A stretch of DNA of 64,000 bases, taken from Methylosinus sp. LW4 (GTDB lineage Bacteria; Pseudomonadota; Alphaproteobacteria; Rhizobiales; Beijerinckiaceae). Of this stretch, positions 1 through 8,955 are shown in pieces. The stretch covers positions 776,647-840,646 of the forward strand of contig NZ_KB900627.1 in NCBI RefSeq assembly GCF_000379125.1, in the 5' to 3' direction. A program made the translations under genes and the position numbers. How positions within the stretch are numbered: position 1 is the first letter of the stretch; each line of letters begins with the position of its first letter. Below the pieces are notes generated by a model. That model was not told the DNA's origin, did no database searches, and worked only from the letters and a program-made list of their open reading frames with translations.

Positions 1-186
1 CCCGCGATAGCGCCGTCCAGTCTTGGCGTTGATTGGCGAGAGCGGTCCGGCCGCCTTGTCGGGATTCCACGGGCGACGCCAGGGGGCGACGCCCTGCTCT
101 AGCACCGCGACGATGCGATCGGTCACTTCCCGATAGTGATCGCGGCGCGCAGACGCGCGGGATCCGTTCTTCTCGAATCGGCTCAT
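1..186 (-). CDS. ArdC-like antirestriction / ssDNA-binding protein, N-terminal part (runs off the left edge)
   Basis: Reading the minus strand from the ATG at 186 gives 62 codons open to the window edge. The product has the features of the ArdC N-terminal domain (DUF1738 type): a basic start, a helix with REVTDRIVAVLEQGVAPWRRPW, then PINAKTGRRYRG. ArdC proteins travel on conjugative plasmids and ICEs and protect incoming single-stranded DNA. The gene is preceded by one of three related structured leaders in this window (243-300). The C-terminal catalytic-like domain lies outside the window, so intactness cannot be judged. The identification rests on the conserved W-RPW and N-TG--YRG patterns of the family. 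Confidence 0.75.
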   Translation of the reverse strand, partial: MSRFEKNGSRASARRDHYREVTDRIVAVLEQGVAPWRRPWNPDKAAGPLSPINAKTGRRYRG

Positions 187-242
187 TTTGTTCGTCCTTT
201 CCATTCTGGTCTCGGAACGAACTTCGACGCCCCGCATCACGG

Positions 243-300
243 CCGCCGGGGCAAGGGCGGGCCTCGGCCCGGGCGCTCGCGCCGAACCCTTGCGGCGGCG
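243..300 (-). ncRNA. Structured leader motif, copy A (upstream of ardC)
   Basis: On the minus strand, about 65 nt before the ardC ATG, the sequence folds as an outer stem CAAGGG/CCCTTG (extended by CCGCCG/CGGCGG) around an inner hairpin GGGC-CGAG-GCCC. Copies B (40437-40500) and C (44610-44672) keep the outer stem, but their inner hairpin has a different sequence (GCGCG/CGCGC). A changed but still paired stem is what an RNA structure would show. A DNA-level inverted repeat is the alternative. Confidence 0.5.
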
Positions 301-529
301 GACGGGCATGCGGGAACGACGCTTCCCGCTATTCGGTCTCGCTTTCGCTTCGGCTGTCGGAATTATTTCGACGCGTCGATTATTGCGTGGGCGAGGAAGC
401 TCGGCTGGGCGACGAGAAGTCCTTTCGGCGCGCATCCAAGGAAAAGTTGCTAAAAGCGCTTGCGCCGGTGTCGTGGAGCGGCCAATAGTTGCGAAATCTT
501 ATTCGTCATGAACTGCGAGGAAAATTCGA

Positions 530-1018
530 ATGACAGCTCACGAGGCGGAACCCTCTCGCTCGACCACTCTCGCGGCCGAGGTCGTCGCCGCCTTCGTCGC
601 CAATAATTCTCTGCCGATTGGTGACCTGCCGTCGCTGATCCATGCTGTGCGCGGGGCGCTGGAAAATCTCGGCAAAGCGCCCATCGATGCAACGACGCCG
701 CTGGCGAAACGAGAGCCGGCTGTTTCGATCCGCAAGTCGATCACGCCGGATTTCATCATATGTCTCGAAGATGGAAAGAGCTTCAGATCGCTGCGGCGCC
801 ATTTGAGGCTGCTCGGAATGAGTCCGGAGGAGTATCGGGCAAAGTGGAATCTTCCGTCGGACTATCCGATGGTGGCGCCAAATTATGCGGCGCAGCGATC
901 AGAAATGGCAAAGAAGATCGGGCTCGGTCAGCTTCGCGAGAAGGCCGCGCCGCGCCAGAAAGCCGTCGCCGTCGCGCCGGTAAAGCGTGGACGCCCAGCC
1001 AAGAAGACGGAGGTGTAA
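530..1018 (+). CDS. MucR/Ros family transcriptional regulator
   Basis: The 162-aa product matches the MucR/Ros family in length and layout. It has an N-terminal dimerisation region (AAEVVAAFVANNSLP, residues 13-27), then the DNA-binding core ITPDFIICLEDGKSFRSL-RHL followed by EEYRAKWNLPSDYPMVAPNYAAQRS. In classical Ros the core binds zinc through two Cys and two His. Here only the first Cys and one His are evident and the second Cys position is Asp, as in zinc-free rhizobial Ml-type homologues. Family members bind AT-rich promoter DNA and silence surface-polysaccharide, motility and horizontally acquired genes. Its presence beside AT-rich polysaccharide DNA is suggestive only. The start is the ATG at 530, preceded by a GAGGAAA Shine-Dalgarno-like stretch. 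It is monocistronic, with 400 bp of mostly non-coding DNA after it. Confidence 0.88.
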   Translation: MTAHEAEPSRSTTLAAEVVAAFVANNSLPIGDLPSLIHAVRGALENLGKAPIDATTPLAKREPAVSIRKSITPDFIICLEDGKSFRSLRRHLRLLGMSPEEYRAKWNLPSDYPMVAPNYAAQRSEMAKKIGLGQLREKAAPRQKAVAVAPVKRGRPAKKTEV

Positions 1019-1289
1019 TCAGCGACTACCCCGCCATCGGCGGCGCTCGTCGTGGAGGCGATAAGCTTCGCACGCCCACGGCGCGGACTCATTTAAGGCG
1101 CGAGCCGCCTCTGAATTCGGAAACGACGTGGCGGATGCACTTGGTCCGCCCGGGAAACCTTGAATACCAAGCCACCGTCAGGGTCAGGATCGACGATGAT
1201 CCTGAGATCCTAATCGGCGGCCGGCGTGTCGAAGCGTCGATAGTGCGAACCCTTGAACGCTCTGATCGTCGGACGCACAGCTACCGTCG

Positions 1290-1409
1290 TTATCGGCCCG
1301 AAAAGTTCGCCTTCGCGGCCTTGAGCGCGCGCTCGTTCGCAGCACGCGTGAGCAGCTCGATCGCGTCGCGCGCATTGCAGCTTTCGATGGCCGACGCTTC
1401 GGCGCGCAT
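1290..1409 (-). CDS. Possible 39-aa small ORF in the mucR / histidine kinase gap
   Basis: The stretch 1019-1420 has no recognised gene. On the minus strand a 39-codon ORF starts at the ATG at 1409 and reads RAEASAIESCNARDAIELL and onward, with a composition like an amphipathic helix. The frame continues open upstream through LLDLIGSG, so the true start could be earlier. It would follow the histidine kinase gene directly in the same direction. No ribosome-binding site or homologue was recognised, so this may be a chance ORF. Confidence 0.25.
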   Translation of the reverse strand: MRAEASAIESCNARDAIELLTRAANERALKAAKANFSGR

Positions 1410-1420
1410 GCCGGACCCGA

Positions 1421-2872
1421 TCAAGTCGAGCAGGAAGCGTGCTCGCCATGTCGATCTCCGTCACCCGAGCCGAATATCCCATTCTGCGAAACGGAGATTT
1501 GTTCTAAGAATATTTTGAATGTCGCGCCGCCGCCGGGCGTTTCTGCGACTGTTATTTCGCCGAGATGAGCATCGAGCAACTCCTTGACGATCGCGAGACC
1601 GAGGCCCGTGCCTTCGGCCGTCTCCGTCTTTCGCCAAAACGGTTCGAATATGACCTCACGATCGCGCGCCTCGACGCCGTGACCATGATCCGCGACCTCT
1701 ATAAGCGCGCCGGGCCGGACAGCGACGAGAATTGTTCCCCCGCGCGGCTCCATCCGCAAGGCGTTATCGATCAAATTCGCGATCACGGATTCGAGCGCCC
1801 GACGATCCCCTCGCACGAAGACGGGGCCGGTCGGACGATCGAACTCGATGCGCCGACCATTCTCGATCACCAGCGGCATGTAGTCGGCCACCATCGCGAG
1901 GGCGAGATGCACGACGTCGATAACCTCCATCTCGGCGTGGGCATTTTCATTCGATTTGGCGAGAACCAGAAGCTGTTCGACGATGGTTCGCATGCGGCGC
2001 AGATTTCGGCGCAGATCCTCACGAAAATCGAGCTCGGACGGATTGTCGACGCGCGCGCGCAAAATCGAGATCGGCGTGCGCAGCTCATGCGCGGCGTTCG
2101 CCGCGAAGCGGCGCTGCCTCGCGACTCCCGCATCGAGGCGCGCCAAGGCGCCATTGACGGATGTGACGAGGGGCAATATCTCCGCCGGGGTTCCGTCCTC
2201 GGGAATGCGTTGGGCGAGCGATCCGAGATCGATACGCGCCGCCGCCGACGCCGCTCGGCGTATCGGAGCCAATTCATGCCGCACGACGATCCATGCGATC
2301 AGAACCGACAGCGCCACGCCCGGCATGTCCACCAGGAGATTGGGGAACGACAGATACATGCGCAGCCAGTCGCGCACGACATAATAGATGTCGTGCCAGT
2401 GGAATGCGTAATTACATGCGATCGTCGCGACGGCGCCGGCCGGCGGCTTCTGCTTGCGAGAGATGCAATGACGTAGATCGCGCCCGCTGGTCTTGATACC
2501 GAATTGCGCCCAATCCAACCGAATATCGTCGTGACGCCGAAGAGTCGAGACGATGTCCTCCGACGAGCCCGGAACCGGCCGCCCGGTGACGACATCGAAA
2601 GCCGCGAACAGAAAGCCGGGATTATTCGCTGCATAGTCCACGAGCTCACTCGTCGGCCGCAGGACGAGATCGCCGTCGATCCGCTCGACCGAGTCGAACA
2701 AGAGCCGGTAGACGCGCTCCGCCGCCCAATCGTCCAGAGTGATCTCGCCGTCGCCGAGATTGAAGATCGCATAGAGCGGCATGATGAGAAGCGCCGTCCC
2801 GATGAAAGCGATGATCTGCGCGGCGATCAGATAGCCGATCAGTCGCAGCGACAGCGAGGGATGGCGAATCAC
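1421..2872 (-). CDS. Two-component sensor histidine kinase
   Basis: This is a 483-aa inner-membrane kinase. Transmembrane helix 1 spans about residues 10-33, the periplasmic sensor region about 34-176 and helix 2 about 177-197. A HAMP linker follows, then the HisKA box FAANAAHELRTP with the phospho-acceptor His near 262. The HATPase_c domain has N-box VIANLIDNAL, G1 DHGHGVEARD, F-box IFEPFWR and G2 GTGLGLAIV. The start chosen is the GTG at 2872, which overlaps the response-regulator stop as GTGA; the longer frame to 2989 lies inside the regulator gene. Downstream of the G2 box the tail is unusually long. The pair is divergent from a TonB receptor, PepSY and MacAB block, so it probably senses a metal, siderophore or envelope cue controlling that block. 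The ligand is unknown. Confidence 0.92.
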   Translation of the reverse strand: MIRHPSLSLRLIGYLIAAQIIAFIGTALLIMPLYAIFNLGDGEITLDDWAAERVYRLLFDSVERIDGDLVLRPTSELVDYAANNPGFLFAAFDVVTGRPVPGSSEDIVSTLRRHDDIRLDWAQFGIKTSGRDLRHCISRKQKPPAGAVATIACNYAFHWHDIYYVVRDWLRMYLSFPNLLVDMPGVALSVLIAWIVVRHELAPIRRAASAAARIDLGSLAQRIPEDGTPAEILPLVTSVNGALARLDAGVARQRRFAANAAHELRTPISILRARVDNPSELDFREDLRRNLRRMRTIVEQLLVLAKSNENAHAEMEVIDVVHLALAMVADYMPLVIENGRRIEFDRPTGPVFVRGDRRALESVIANLIDNALRMEPRGGTILVAVRPGALIEVADHGHGVEARDREVIFEPFWRKTETAEGTGLGLAIVKELLDAHLGEITVAETPGGGATFKIFLEQISVSQNGIFGSGDGDRHGEHASCST

Positions 2873-3546
2873 GGCGTCGAAATCGTCATAAGATACCCGA
2901 CTCCCCGCGCCGAATGGATATCGACGCCCGCGTCGAGCTCGGCGAGCCGCCGACGCAGGCGGGAGACGAGGACATTGAGCGTGTTCCAATGCACGTCTTC
3001 GGAAAAACCGAACACTTCCGTCATCAAGGTGTCGCGGAGCACGACCCGACCCGCCTGCCGCACCAGCGCCTCCAGCAGGGCGAGCTCGCGCTGATGCAAG
3101 AGCACCGGCATTCCGTGCACCGTGACCTCGAGACTTCCGAGATCGAAGGAGAGAAACCCGAGCGCCACAGGCGGCGCGCGCTCACAGCCGGGACGTCTGA
3201 GGCTCGCGCGGATGCGCGCGATCAACTCGTCCGGCTCGAAAGGCTTTGTGAGATAGTCGTCGGCTCCCGCCTCGAGACCTGAGACTTTCTCGCAGGTGGC
3301 GTCGAGAGCTGTCACCATCAATATGCGAATGCCCGGTCGGGCGTGACGGATCGCGGGGATCAACGAAATTCCTTCGCCGTCCGGAAGCTTGCGATCGAGC
3401 AGCATCAACGAGTAGTTCTGCGTCTCGACCGCCTCGACCGCTTCGCTCGCGCAGGCGACGCGATCGGCCACGAAACCGCATCGCCCGAGCTGCTCCGCGA
3501 TCTCTCGGGCGAGCTCCGCATGATCCTCGACGATTAGAATACGCAT
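2869..3546 (-). CDS. OmpR/PhoB-family response regulator
   Basis: The 225-aa product has a receiver domain at residues 1-115. The acidic pair ED is at 7-8, the phospho-acceptor Asp51 lies in LMLLDRKLPDGEG, and the conserved Lys is in DDYLTKPFEPDELIARI. A winged-helix Trans_reg_C domain follows (about 125-222), with QRELALLEALVRQAGRVV and VSRLRRRLAELDAGVDIHSARGVGY split across it. The start is the ATG at 3546 that opens the typical MRILIVEDH; the longer frame to 3714 has no such match. It is the first gene of a two-gene operon with the kinase (GTGA overlap). The 220-bp region up to 3771 is a divergent promoter region likely bound by this regulator. Confidence 0.93.
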   Translation of the reverse strand: MRILIVEDHAELAREIAEQLGRCGFVADRVACASEAVEAVETQNYSLMLLDRKLPDGEGISLIPAIRHARPGIRILMVTALDATCEKVSGLEAGADDYLTKPFEPDELIARIRASLRRPGCERAPPVALGFLSFDLGSLEVTVHGMPVLLHQRELALLEALVRQAGRVVLRDTLMTEVFGFSEDVHWNTLNVLVSRLRRRLAELDAGVDIHSARGVGYLMTISTP

Positions 3547-3770
3547 GAAGACAAGCTCGGCCTCGCTCGAAGAGGGAACGCCGCCACAACGTCTCCATGT
3601 CTCCGAGAGCTGTGCCATTTTTACAACGCATCGGGACTTTGGCAACCCTGAAGCGTGAAAGCCCCCGAAAACTCGGTCGCGATTATGCCCATGTAAGGTT
3701 GCCCCATTAAGCACGGGAGCGACGGTGCCGCTCCAGTCGCGAGCGTCGCCGCTTCGAGACGGTCCCGCCT

Positions 3771-4160
3771 ATGACGACGACGCCCTCGCCCCCGCTGCAC
3801 AGGCCGAAGATACGATCGGCCGTCGCATTGCTGTGCGTGCTTCTATTGCAAGCGATCGTCTCGCTGTCGCATTCGATGATCGCCTGTCCGGCCGACGCTT
3901 CGCGGATCGAAATGCGATGCGGCCGGGATCGGATCGCCGCGGGCCATCCGACGAAGCAGGTCGGCGCCTTCGACTGCAAGACCTGCGTTCTCGTCGAATG
4001 CGGCTCGTGGTCTAGCGACGCGCCGCAGTGGAGCGTGACCCTCGACGCTTCACAGAGGTATGACTTTCGCGCGCCATGGCGCGCCGCCGACGAAGGGCTC
4101 ACCACACGCGGCGTCCACAAGAAGGCCTGGTCCTCCAGAGCGCCTCCGCTTCTCTCCTGA
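3771..4160 (+). CDS. Small secreted Cys-containing protein (DUF2946-like) upstream of the TonB receptor
   Basis: The 129-aa protein has an N-terminal hydrophobic segment SAVALLCVLLLQAIVSL (about residues 17-33) that acts as a signal anchor or signal peptide. A short periplasmic part follows with paired Cys (MIACPAD, MRCGRD, DCKTCVLVEC). This size and layout resemble DUF2946-type proteins, often found beside TonB receptors and copper genes, but the assignment is by general similarity only. It reads in the same direction as the receptor 79 bp downstream. It may bind or sense a metal in the periplasm; that is inferred from context. Confidence 0.5.
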   Translation: MTTTPSPPLHRPKIRSAVALLCVLLLQAIVSLSHSMIACPADASRIEMRCGRDRIAAGHPTKQVGAFDCKTCVLVECGSWSSDAPQWSVTLDASQRYDFRAPWRAADEGLTTRGVHKKAWSSRAPPLLS

Positions 4161-4238
4161 CCGAACGATGCGGCGTCCCGCCGCGCTCGAATCCCTTCGG
4201 ATCGCGTCGGCTCACAGCCACGCCAGGAGAATTTCATA

Positions 4239-6509
4239 ATGCTTCGCTTCATGCTGTTGCGCGGCGCGTCGGCCGGCGCGCTCACCCTAGGGCTCGCCTC
4301 TGCGGCCTTCGCTCAAGAGGCTCTGCCGACCATCGAGATCGGCCACGCCGCGCCGACCCGCGCCGACGCCCCATCGATCGTTTCGCTCACGCGTCCCGCG
4401 CCGGAGAACAATGACACCTACCATCCGGAGACCGCGACGACGGCGCTCAAGACCAACACGCCAATCATGGACACGCCGGCCTCGGTCCAAGTCGTCCCGC
4501 GCGCCGTGCTCAACGACCAGAAGATCGTCACGGTCGGCGATGCGGTCAACAACATCAGCGGCGTCATCGCCCCGGATGTGCGGCAGACCGGCGACCCGAC
4601 CTTCTGGATCCGCGGATTTTTGACCTACGATTATTATCTCGACGGCATTCGCATCCACACGATCGACACCGGCTCGCGCCAAAATCTCGCCAATGTCGAC
4701 CGCATCGAAGTCCTCAAAGGGCCGGCCTCCATTCTTTTCGGCCGCGCCGAGCCTGGGGGAGTCGTCAATGTCGTGACCAAACGTCCCTTGGAGACGCCCT
4801 ATTACGCCATCGGCCAGGAGCTCGCATCCTATGGCGAGACGCGCACGACACTCGACGCCACTGGGCCCCTCACGCTAGACAAGAACCTGCTCTATCGATT
4901 CAATCTCGCCTATGAGAACACCCATGACTTCTGGAGGTTCTCCGACGGTCGAAATTTTTCGATCGCGCCGAAGCTCCTATGGAAGCCGGACCAGCAGACG
5001 GAAGTCGAGCTGTCATTGCAATATAGCCGCGCTGCGACAGCGACCGCGGCCTGGTCTCCGGCCTTCACCACGCTCGACGCCAATCCACTCGGCGCCATCG
5101 CATTCGGGGCGCGTCCGCTGTCGTTCCGCCCTGTGACGGAGAGCCTCAATCAACCCTGGCAGCGCGGCAAGCAGGATGAAATCCAGATCGGATTGACCTT
5201 TTCCCACGATCTCAACGAGAATTGGAACCTCAAGCAGCGATTTTTCGCTCAGGTCGTCAACCAATTCAACTTCAACGGAGGGTCTTTCGGCTGGGATCCG
5301 GTCACGCCGTTCCAGCTCGACAATTACGCCTATCTCCTCCCGGTCTTCGAGCAGCACAATTATTACGGCAATATCGACCTCACAGGTAAGGTCGATCTCG
5401 CAGGCGCGAGCCACACTCTGCTCATCGGCGCCGATTATCAGCGATTCGACTCGAGCGGCTTCAATTTCATCACCTTCGACGGCGTGCCGAACATCAATAT
5501 TCTCGCGCCCACCTATCTCAAGATCTTGCCCACCGCCTTCGATCCGATGTCGCGCTCGGATTTCGCCACGCATCTCGACTGGTGGGGGATCTATGTTCAG
5601 GACCAGGTCGAGCTGCCTTTCGGCTTCCATTTGCTGGCGGGAATGCGGCACGATCACGCGATCGATTATGACGAAATCGGCAAGAAGGTCTCGAGCAACG
5701 CTCAACGGGTCACGCCGCGCTTCGGACTTTTGTGGCGGCCGATCCGGGAGGTCAGCCTCTATGGCAGCTATCTCACCAATTTCGGCGCCGCCAATGGCGA
5801 TACGCGTCGGCCACTGCCGCCGGAGACCGCGCAACAATGGGAAGTCGGCGCCAAAGCCGAATTGTTGAGCGGGAAATTGACTGCGACCCTCGCCTATTAC
5901 GACCTCGCAAAACAGCATCTGGCGACGCCCGACCCCGATCCGGCGCTGGCGGCACAAGGCTATTTCAAAGCGATCGGCGAAGTGCGCAATCGCGGCGTCG
6001 AGCTCGACGTCGCGGGCGAGGTGACGCCCGGCCTCAAGGTCATCGGCGGCTATTCCTATATCGCCTCGATGATCGTCAACGACGGCTATTGCGTCGACCC
6101 ATTCAACAACCCGAACGGGTCTTGCGTGTACGACGGCTCAGGAAACCTGCTCAGCGTCACCGGCGCCAAGGGCAAGCGATTGGGCGGCGTGCCCCGCCAC
6201 GCCGGCAGCCTGTGGGCCACTTATGAATTCCAAGACGCGACGTTCCGCGGCCTCAAGCTGGGGGCGGGCGCTATCGCGCGCAGCCTCGCTTCGGGCGACA
6301 ACTTCAACGATTTCCAAATCCCCGGCTACGCCACCGTCGCGCTGATGGCCGGCTATGAGACGAAGATTCTCGACAAGCGCACGACGTTCCAGATCAATGT
6401 CAACAATCTCCTCGACACGCGCTACTACCAGCAAGGCTATGCGTCCAATTTCTCCGTCACCACAGGCGCGCCGCGCAGCTTCCGCGGCTCGATGAAAGTC
6501 GAGTTCTAA
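4239..6509 (+). CDS. TonB-dependent siderophore-type outer-membrane receptor
   Basis: The 756-aa protein has a signal peptide (MLRFMLLRGASAGALTLGL, cleavage after AAFA near residue 25). A TonB-box-like region and a plug domain follow (about 65-190), with DTPASVQVVPRAVLNDQ, VGDAVNNISGV and ILFGRAEPGGVVNVVTKRP. A 22-strand-type barrel ends in the canonical C-terminal aromatic residue (RGSMKVEF). The plug motifs match the FhuA/FhuE/FpvA siderophore-receptor family. There is no N-terminal STN domain, so regulation is more likely through the adjacent two-component system than through an ECF sigma/anti-sigma pair. It imports an iron (or other metal) chelate using TonB energy. The PepSY gene begins 3 bp after its stop, so the two are co-transcribed. 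The substrate cannot be read from sequence. Confidence 0.93.
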   Translation: MLRFMLLRGASAGALTLGLASAAFAQEALPTIEIGHAAPTRADAPSIVSLTRPAPENNDTYHPETATTALKTNTPIMDTPASVQVVPRAVLNDQKIVTVGDAVNNISGVIAPDVRQTGDPTFWIRGFLTYDYYLDGIRIHTIDTGSRQNLANVDRIEVLKGPASILFGRAEPGGVVNVVTKRPLETPYYAIGQELASYGETRTTLDATGPLTLDKNLLYRFNLAYENTHDFWRFSDGRNFSIAPKLLWKPDQQTEVELSLQYSRAATATAAWSPAFTTLDANPLGAIAFGARPLSFRPVTESLNQPWQRGKQDEIQIGLTFSHDLNENWNLKQRFFAQVVNQFNFNGGSFGWDPVTPFQLDNYAYLLPVFEQHNYYGNIDLTGKVDLAGASHTLLIGADYQRFDSSGFNFITFDGVPNINILAPTYLKILPTAFDPMSRSDFATHLDWWGIYVQDQVELPFGFHLLAGMRHDHAIDYDEIGKKVSSNAQRVTPRFGLLWRPIREVSLYGSYLTNFGAANGDTRRPLPPETAQQWEVGAKAELLSGKLTATLAYYDLAKQHLATPDPDPALAAQGYFKAIGEVRNRGVELDVAGEVTPGLKVIGGYSYIASMIVNDGYCVDPFNNPNGSCVYDGSGNLLSVTGAKGKRLGGVPRHAGSLWATYEFQDATFRGLKLGAGAIARSLASGDNFNDFQIPGYATVALMAGYETKILDKRTTFQINVNNLLDTRYYQQGYASNFSVTTGAPRSFRGSMKVEF

Positions 6510-6512
6510 CGC

Positions 6513-7715
6513 ATGATTCGCCGCGCCTTCGTCGTCGTTCACCGGTGGGTCGGGCTGCTGCTCGCGGGCTTCCTCCTTCTGGAGGGGCTCACGGGCGCAC
6601 TGCTTGCCTTCAATGACGACCTCGAGCGACTGATCAGCCCGCAGCTCTATGCCGAGCTGCGCCCGGATCAGCGGCTCGACCTCTCGACGATCGCCGAGCG
6701 CGTCGAAGCGGCCGCGCCCGACGCGCGACTGGCCTATATGTTCGCTTACGACCGCCAGATCGTCGCGCGCTGCATCCCTCGGAAAAGCGCCGAGACCGGC
6801 GTCCCACTCGCGATCGGCTTCACCCATATGTTCCTCGATCCATGGACCGGCGAGGAGCTCGGGCGACGCCGCAATGGCGATCTCTCCCAGGGTCCGATCA
6901 ATCTCATGTCCTTCGTCTATGAGCTGCATATGCAGCTCGCTCTCGGCCCCTGGGGCGCATTCTGCCTCGGCGTCGTCGCGCTGGTGTGGACGCTCGACTG
7001 CTTCTACGCCCTTTATCTGACGTTGCCGCAGACGACGAGCACGTTCTGGCGACGGTGGAAGTCCTCCTGGCTCGTCAAATGGAGAGCCGGCGCATTTCGC
7101 CTCAATTTCGATCTGCATCGGGCGGGCGGCCTGTGGTTTTGGCCGCTGTTCGTCGTCTTCGCCTGGTCCGGGGTCATGTTCGATTGGCTGACGGCCTATG
7201 AGGCAGTCACGAGAGCCGTTCTTCCTTTTCGGGGATTCGAGGAGGAAATCCGGACCATCGACGCCCGTCCGAAGGAGGCGCCGCGGCTCGGATGGCGCGC
7301 CGCCTTGGTCGCGGCAGACCGTGGAATGAAGGATGTCGCGCAAGCGCGCGGCGCGACGCTCGGCGCGCCGTTCATGTTCGGTTATATCGAGGATTTCGGC
7401 GCCTACACCTACGGAGCCAAAAGCGATCTCGACATTCAGCGACGCAATGCAATCGCCGGCGTCTGGGTCGACGGCGATACGGGAGCCGTCGTCACCGTCT
7501 TTCCCCCGATCGACGAGCCGATCGGCAACACGCTGTCGAATTGGCTGCGCGCATTGCACTTCGGCGACCTCGGCGGCTCCCTCCTTTATCGGATCGTCGT
7601 CTGCCTCTGCGGCGTCGTGGTCGCGATCGTTTCGACGACCGGCGTCTACATCTGGTGGAGGAAGCGCCGGGCGCGGACGCGTCACGTCCAGGCAAAAGCC
7701 CTGCAGTCGACATGA
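6513..7715 (+). CDS. PepSY-associated transmembrane protein (putative periplasmic chelate reductase)
   Basis: The 400-aa inner-membrane protein has the PepSY-associated TM layout: helix 1 at 9-31 with VVHRWVGL (His10), helix 2 near 150-172, helix 3 near 207-230 after DLHRAGGLW, and helix 4 near 358-384 (RIVVCLCGVVVAIVSTTGVY). Periplasmic PepSY-like loops lie between them. Conserved His residues (10, 139, 202 and one in LHFGDLGG) fit a haem-binding electron-transfer role seen in this family. Homologues beside siderophore receptors, such as FpvG for pyoverdine, help reduce and release iron from the chelate in the periplasm. The gene is tightly coupled to the receptor and followed 34 bp later by the MacA gene. 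Confidence 0.85.
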   Translation: MIRRAFVVVHRWVGLLLAGFLLLEGLTGALLAFNDDLERLISPQLYAELRPDQRLDLSTIAERVEAAAPDARLAYMFAYDRQIVARCIPRKSAETGVPLAIGFTHMFLDPWTGEELGRRRNGDLSQGPINLMSFVYELHMQLALGPWGAFCLGVVALVWTLDCFYALYLTLPQTTSTFWRRWKSSWLVKWRAGAFRLNFDLHRAGGLWFWPLFVVFAWSGVMFDWLTAYEAVTRAVLPFRGFEEEIRTIDARPKEAPRLGWRAALVAADRGMKDVAQARGATLGAPFMFGYIEDFGAYTYGAKSDLDIQRRNAIAGVWVDGDTGAVVTVFPPIDEPIGNTLSNWLRALHFGDLGGSLLYRIVVCLCGVVVAIVSTTGVYIWWRKRRARTRHVQAKALQST

Positions 7716-7749
7716 CCACGGCGATCGAGCGCGGCATTTTCGCGAGCCG

Positions 7750-8955
7750 ATGCGAGCAATGACCTTTTTCGCGCGCATTCGCCGACGGCGCGGCTGGATC
7801 ATTCTAGGGCTGACAATCCCGGCCCTGTTGATCTGGCGCCTTCTCGCGTCCGAGCCGCCCATTCGCTACGAAACGGCGCGGGCCATCCGGCAAGACATAG
7901 AGAATTTCGTTCTGGCGACCGGGACTTTGCAGGCCATCCGGCAGGTCGACGTCGGAACGCGCGTGACCGGTCAATTGAAATCGTTGAAGGTCGGGCTCGG
8001 CGAGCACGTCCACGAAGGCCAATTGCTCGCCGAGATCGACCCCGTCTTGCCGGCGAGCGAGCTGCGAGCCGCGCGGGCGAGCCTCGCCAATCTCGAAGCG
8101 CAACGGACCTCGGCAATCTCCAATGCGCGCCGCTCGGAGCTCGAATTGGCCCGGCAGCGCGGCATGATGGCGAAGTCGGCGACGTCGCGCCGAGATTTCG
8201 AAAACGCCGAAGCGCAGGCGCTTTCGGACAAGGCGAATGTTCTCGCTCTGGCGGCGCAGATCGATCAGGCGGAAAGTCAAGTCGATATTGCGAGCGCCAA
8301 TCTCGCCTATACCAAAATCACGGCCCCGATCGACGGCGACGTCGTCGGCGTTCTCGCGCAGGAGGGCCAGACCGTCGTCGCCGCCCAGATCGTACCGGTT
8401 CTGTTGAAGCTAGCACGCCTCGACTCGATGACGGTCCGCACGCAAATTTCCGAAGCCGATGTGATCAATGTGAAAGTCGGCCAGCGCGTCTCTTTCGGGG
8501 TGATGGGCGATTCGGACAAACGATATTCGGCGATTCTCCGCGCCGTCGAGCCGGCGCCACAGAATTACAGCGATCCCACGACGACGCAGACGAACGCGCA
8601 AACGTCATCGACCGCTGGAAGCGGCGCGGCCGCCGTGTTCTACAATGCGCTTTTCGACACGCCCAATCCGGACCGTCGATTGCGAATCGGCATGACGGCG
8701 CAAGTGTCGATCACGCTCGATGTGACGAAGAATGCGCTGACGATCCCGGCGACCGTCCTGCGCGCACAGGAAGCCGACGGACGCTACCGCCTGCGCGTCA
8801 TCGGTGCGGACGGCCGCATCGAAAATCGTCTGGTTCGTATCGGCGTCGACAATCGCATTCTGGCGGAGGTCGTGGACGGGCTGGCGGAAGGCGAGCGGAT
8901 CGTCGCCTCGGATGCGCCGATCGCATCCGACCCTCACACGTCGGCGCGACAATGA
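7750..8955 (+). CDS. MacA-like periplasmic adaptor subunit (HlyD/RND-type membrane fusion protein)
   Basis: The 401-aa protein has an N-terminal membrane anchor (GWIILGLTIPALLIWRLL, about 16-33). A barrel-sandwich half follows (DVGTRVTGQLKSLKVGLGEHVHEGQLLAEIDP), then a coiled-coil hairpin (about 95-180), the second lipoyl half (YTKITAPIDGDVVGVLAQEGQTV) and a beta-barrel/membrane-proximal domain. The start is the ATG at 7750 after the preceding gene; upstream in-frame codons lie inside the PepSY gene. It links the MacB transporter to an outer-membrane TolC-type channel, none of which is encoded in the window. An ATGA overlap with macB shows co-translation. In the siderophore setting it resembles PvdR, which recycles desferri-siderophore. 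Confidence 0.92.
   Translation: MRAMTFFARIRRRRGWIILGLTIPALLIWRLLASEPPIRYETARAIRQDIENFVLATGTLQAIRQVDVGTRVTGQLKSLKVGLGEHVHEGQLLAEIDPVLPASELRAARASLANLEAQRTSAISNARRSELELARQRGMMAKSATSRRDFENAEAQALSDKANVLALAAQIDQAESQVDIASANLAYTKITAPIDGDVVGVLAQEGQTVVAAQIVPVLLKLARLDSMTVRTQISEADVINVKVGQRVSFGVMGDSDKRYSAILRAVEPAPQNYSDPTTTQTNAQTSSTAGSGAAAVFYNALFDTPNPDRRLRIGMTAQVSITLDVTKNALTIPATVLRAQEADGRYRLRVIGADGRIENRLVRIGVDNRILAEVVDGLAEGERIVASDAPIASDPHTSARQ

Noticed and set aside
33..511. Long plus-strand ORFs at the left edge
   Set aside because: They are antisense to the ardC-like gene and its leader, and have only GC-driven openness with Arg/Pro-rich composition.
760..1518. 252-aa plus-strand ORF
   Set aside because: It overlaps mucR and the kinase end in other frames and shows no domain; typical high-GC shadow.
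5013..5957. 314-aa minus-strand ORF
   Set aside because: It lies wholly opposite the TonB receptor and looks like an antisense shadow.
6138..7862. 574-aa minus-strand ORF opposite the receptor and PepSY genes
   Set aside because: The sense strand has clear motifs in both genes; the antisense product is Arg/Glu-rich without any domain.
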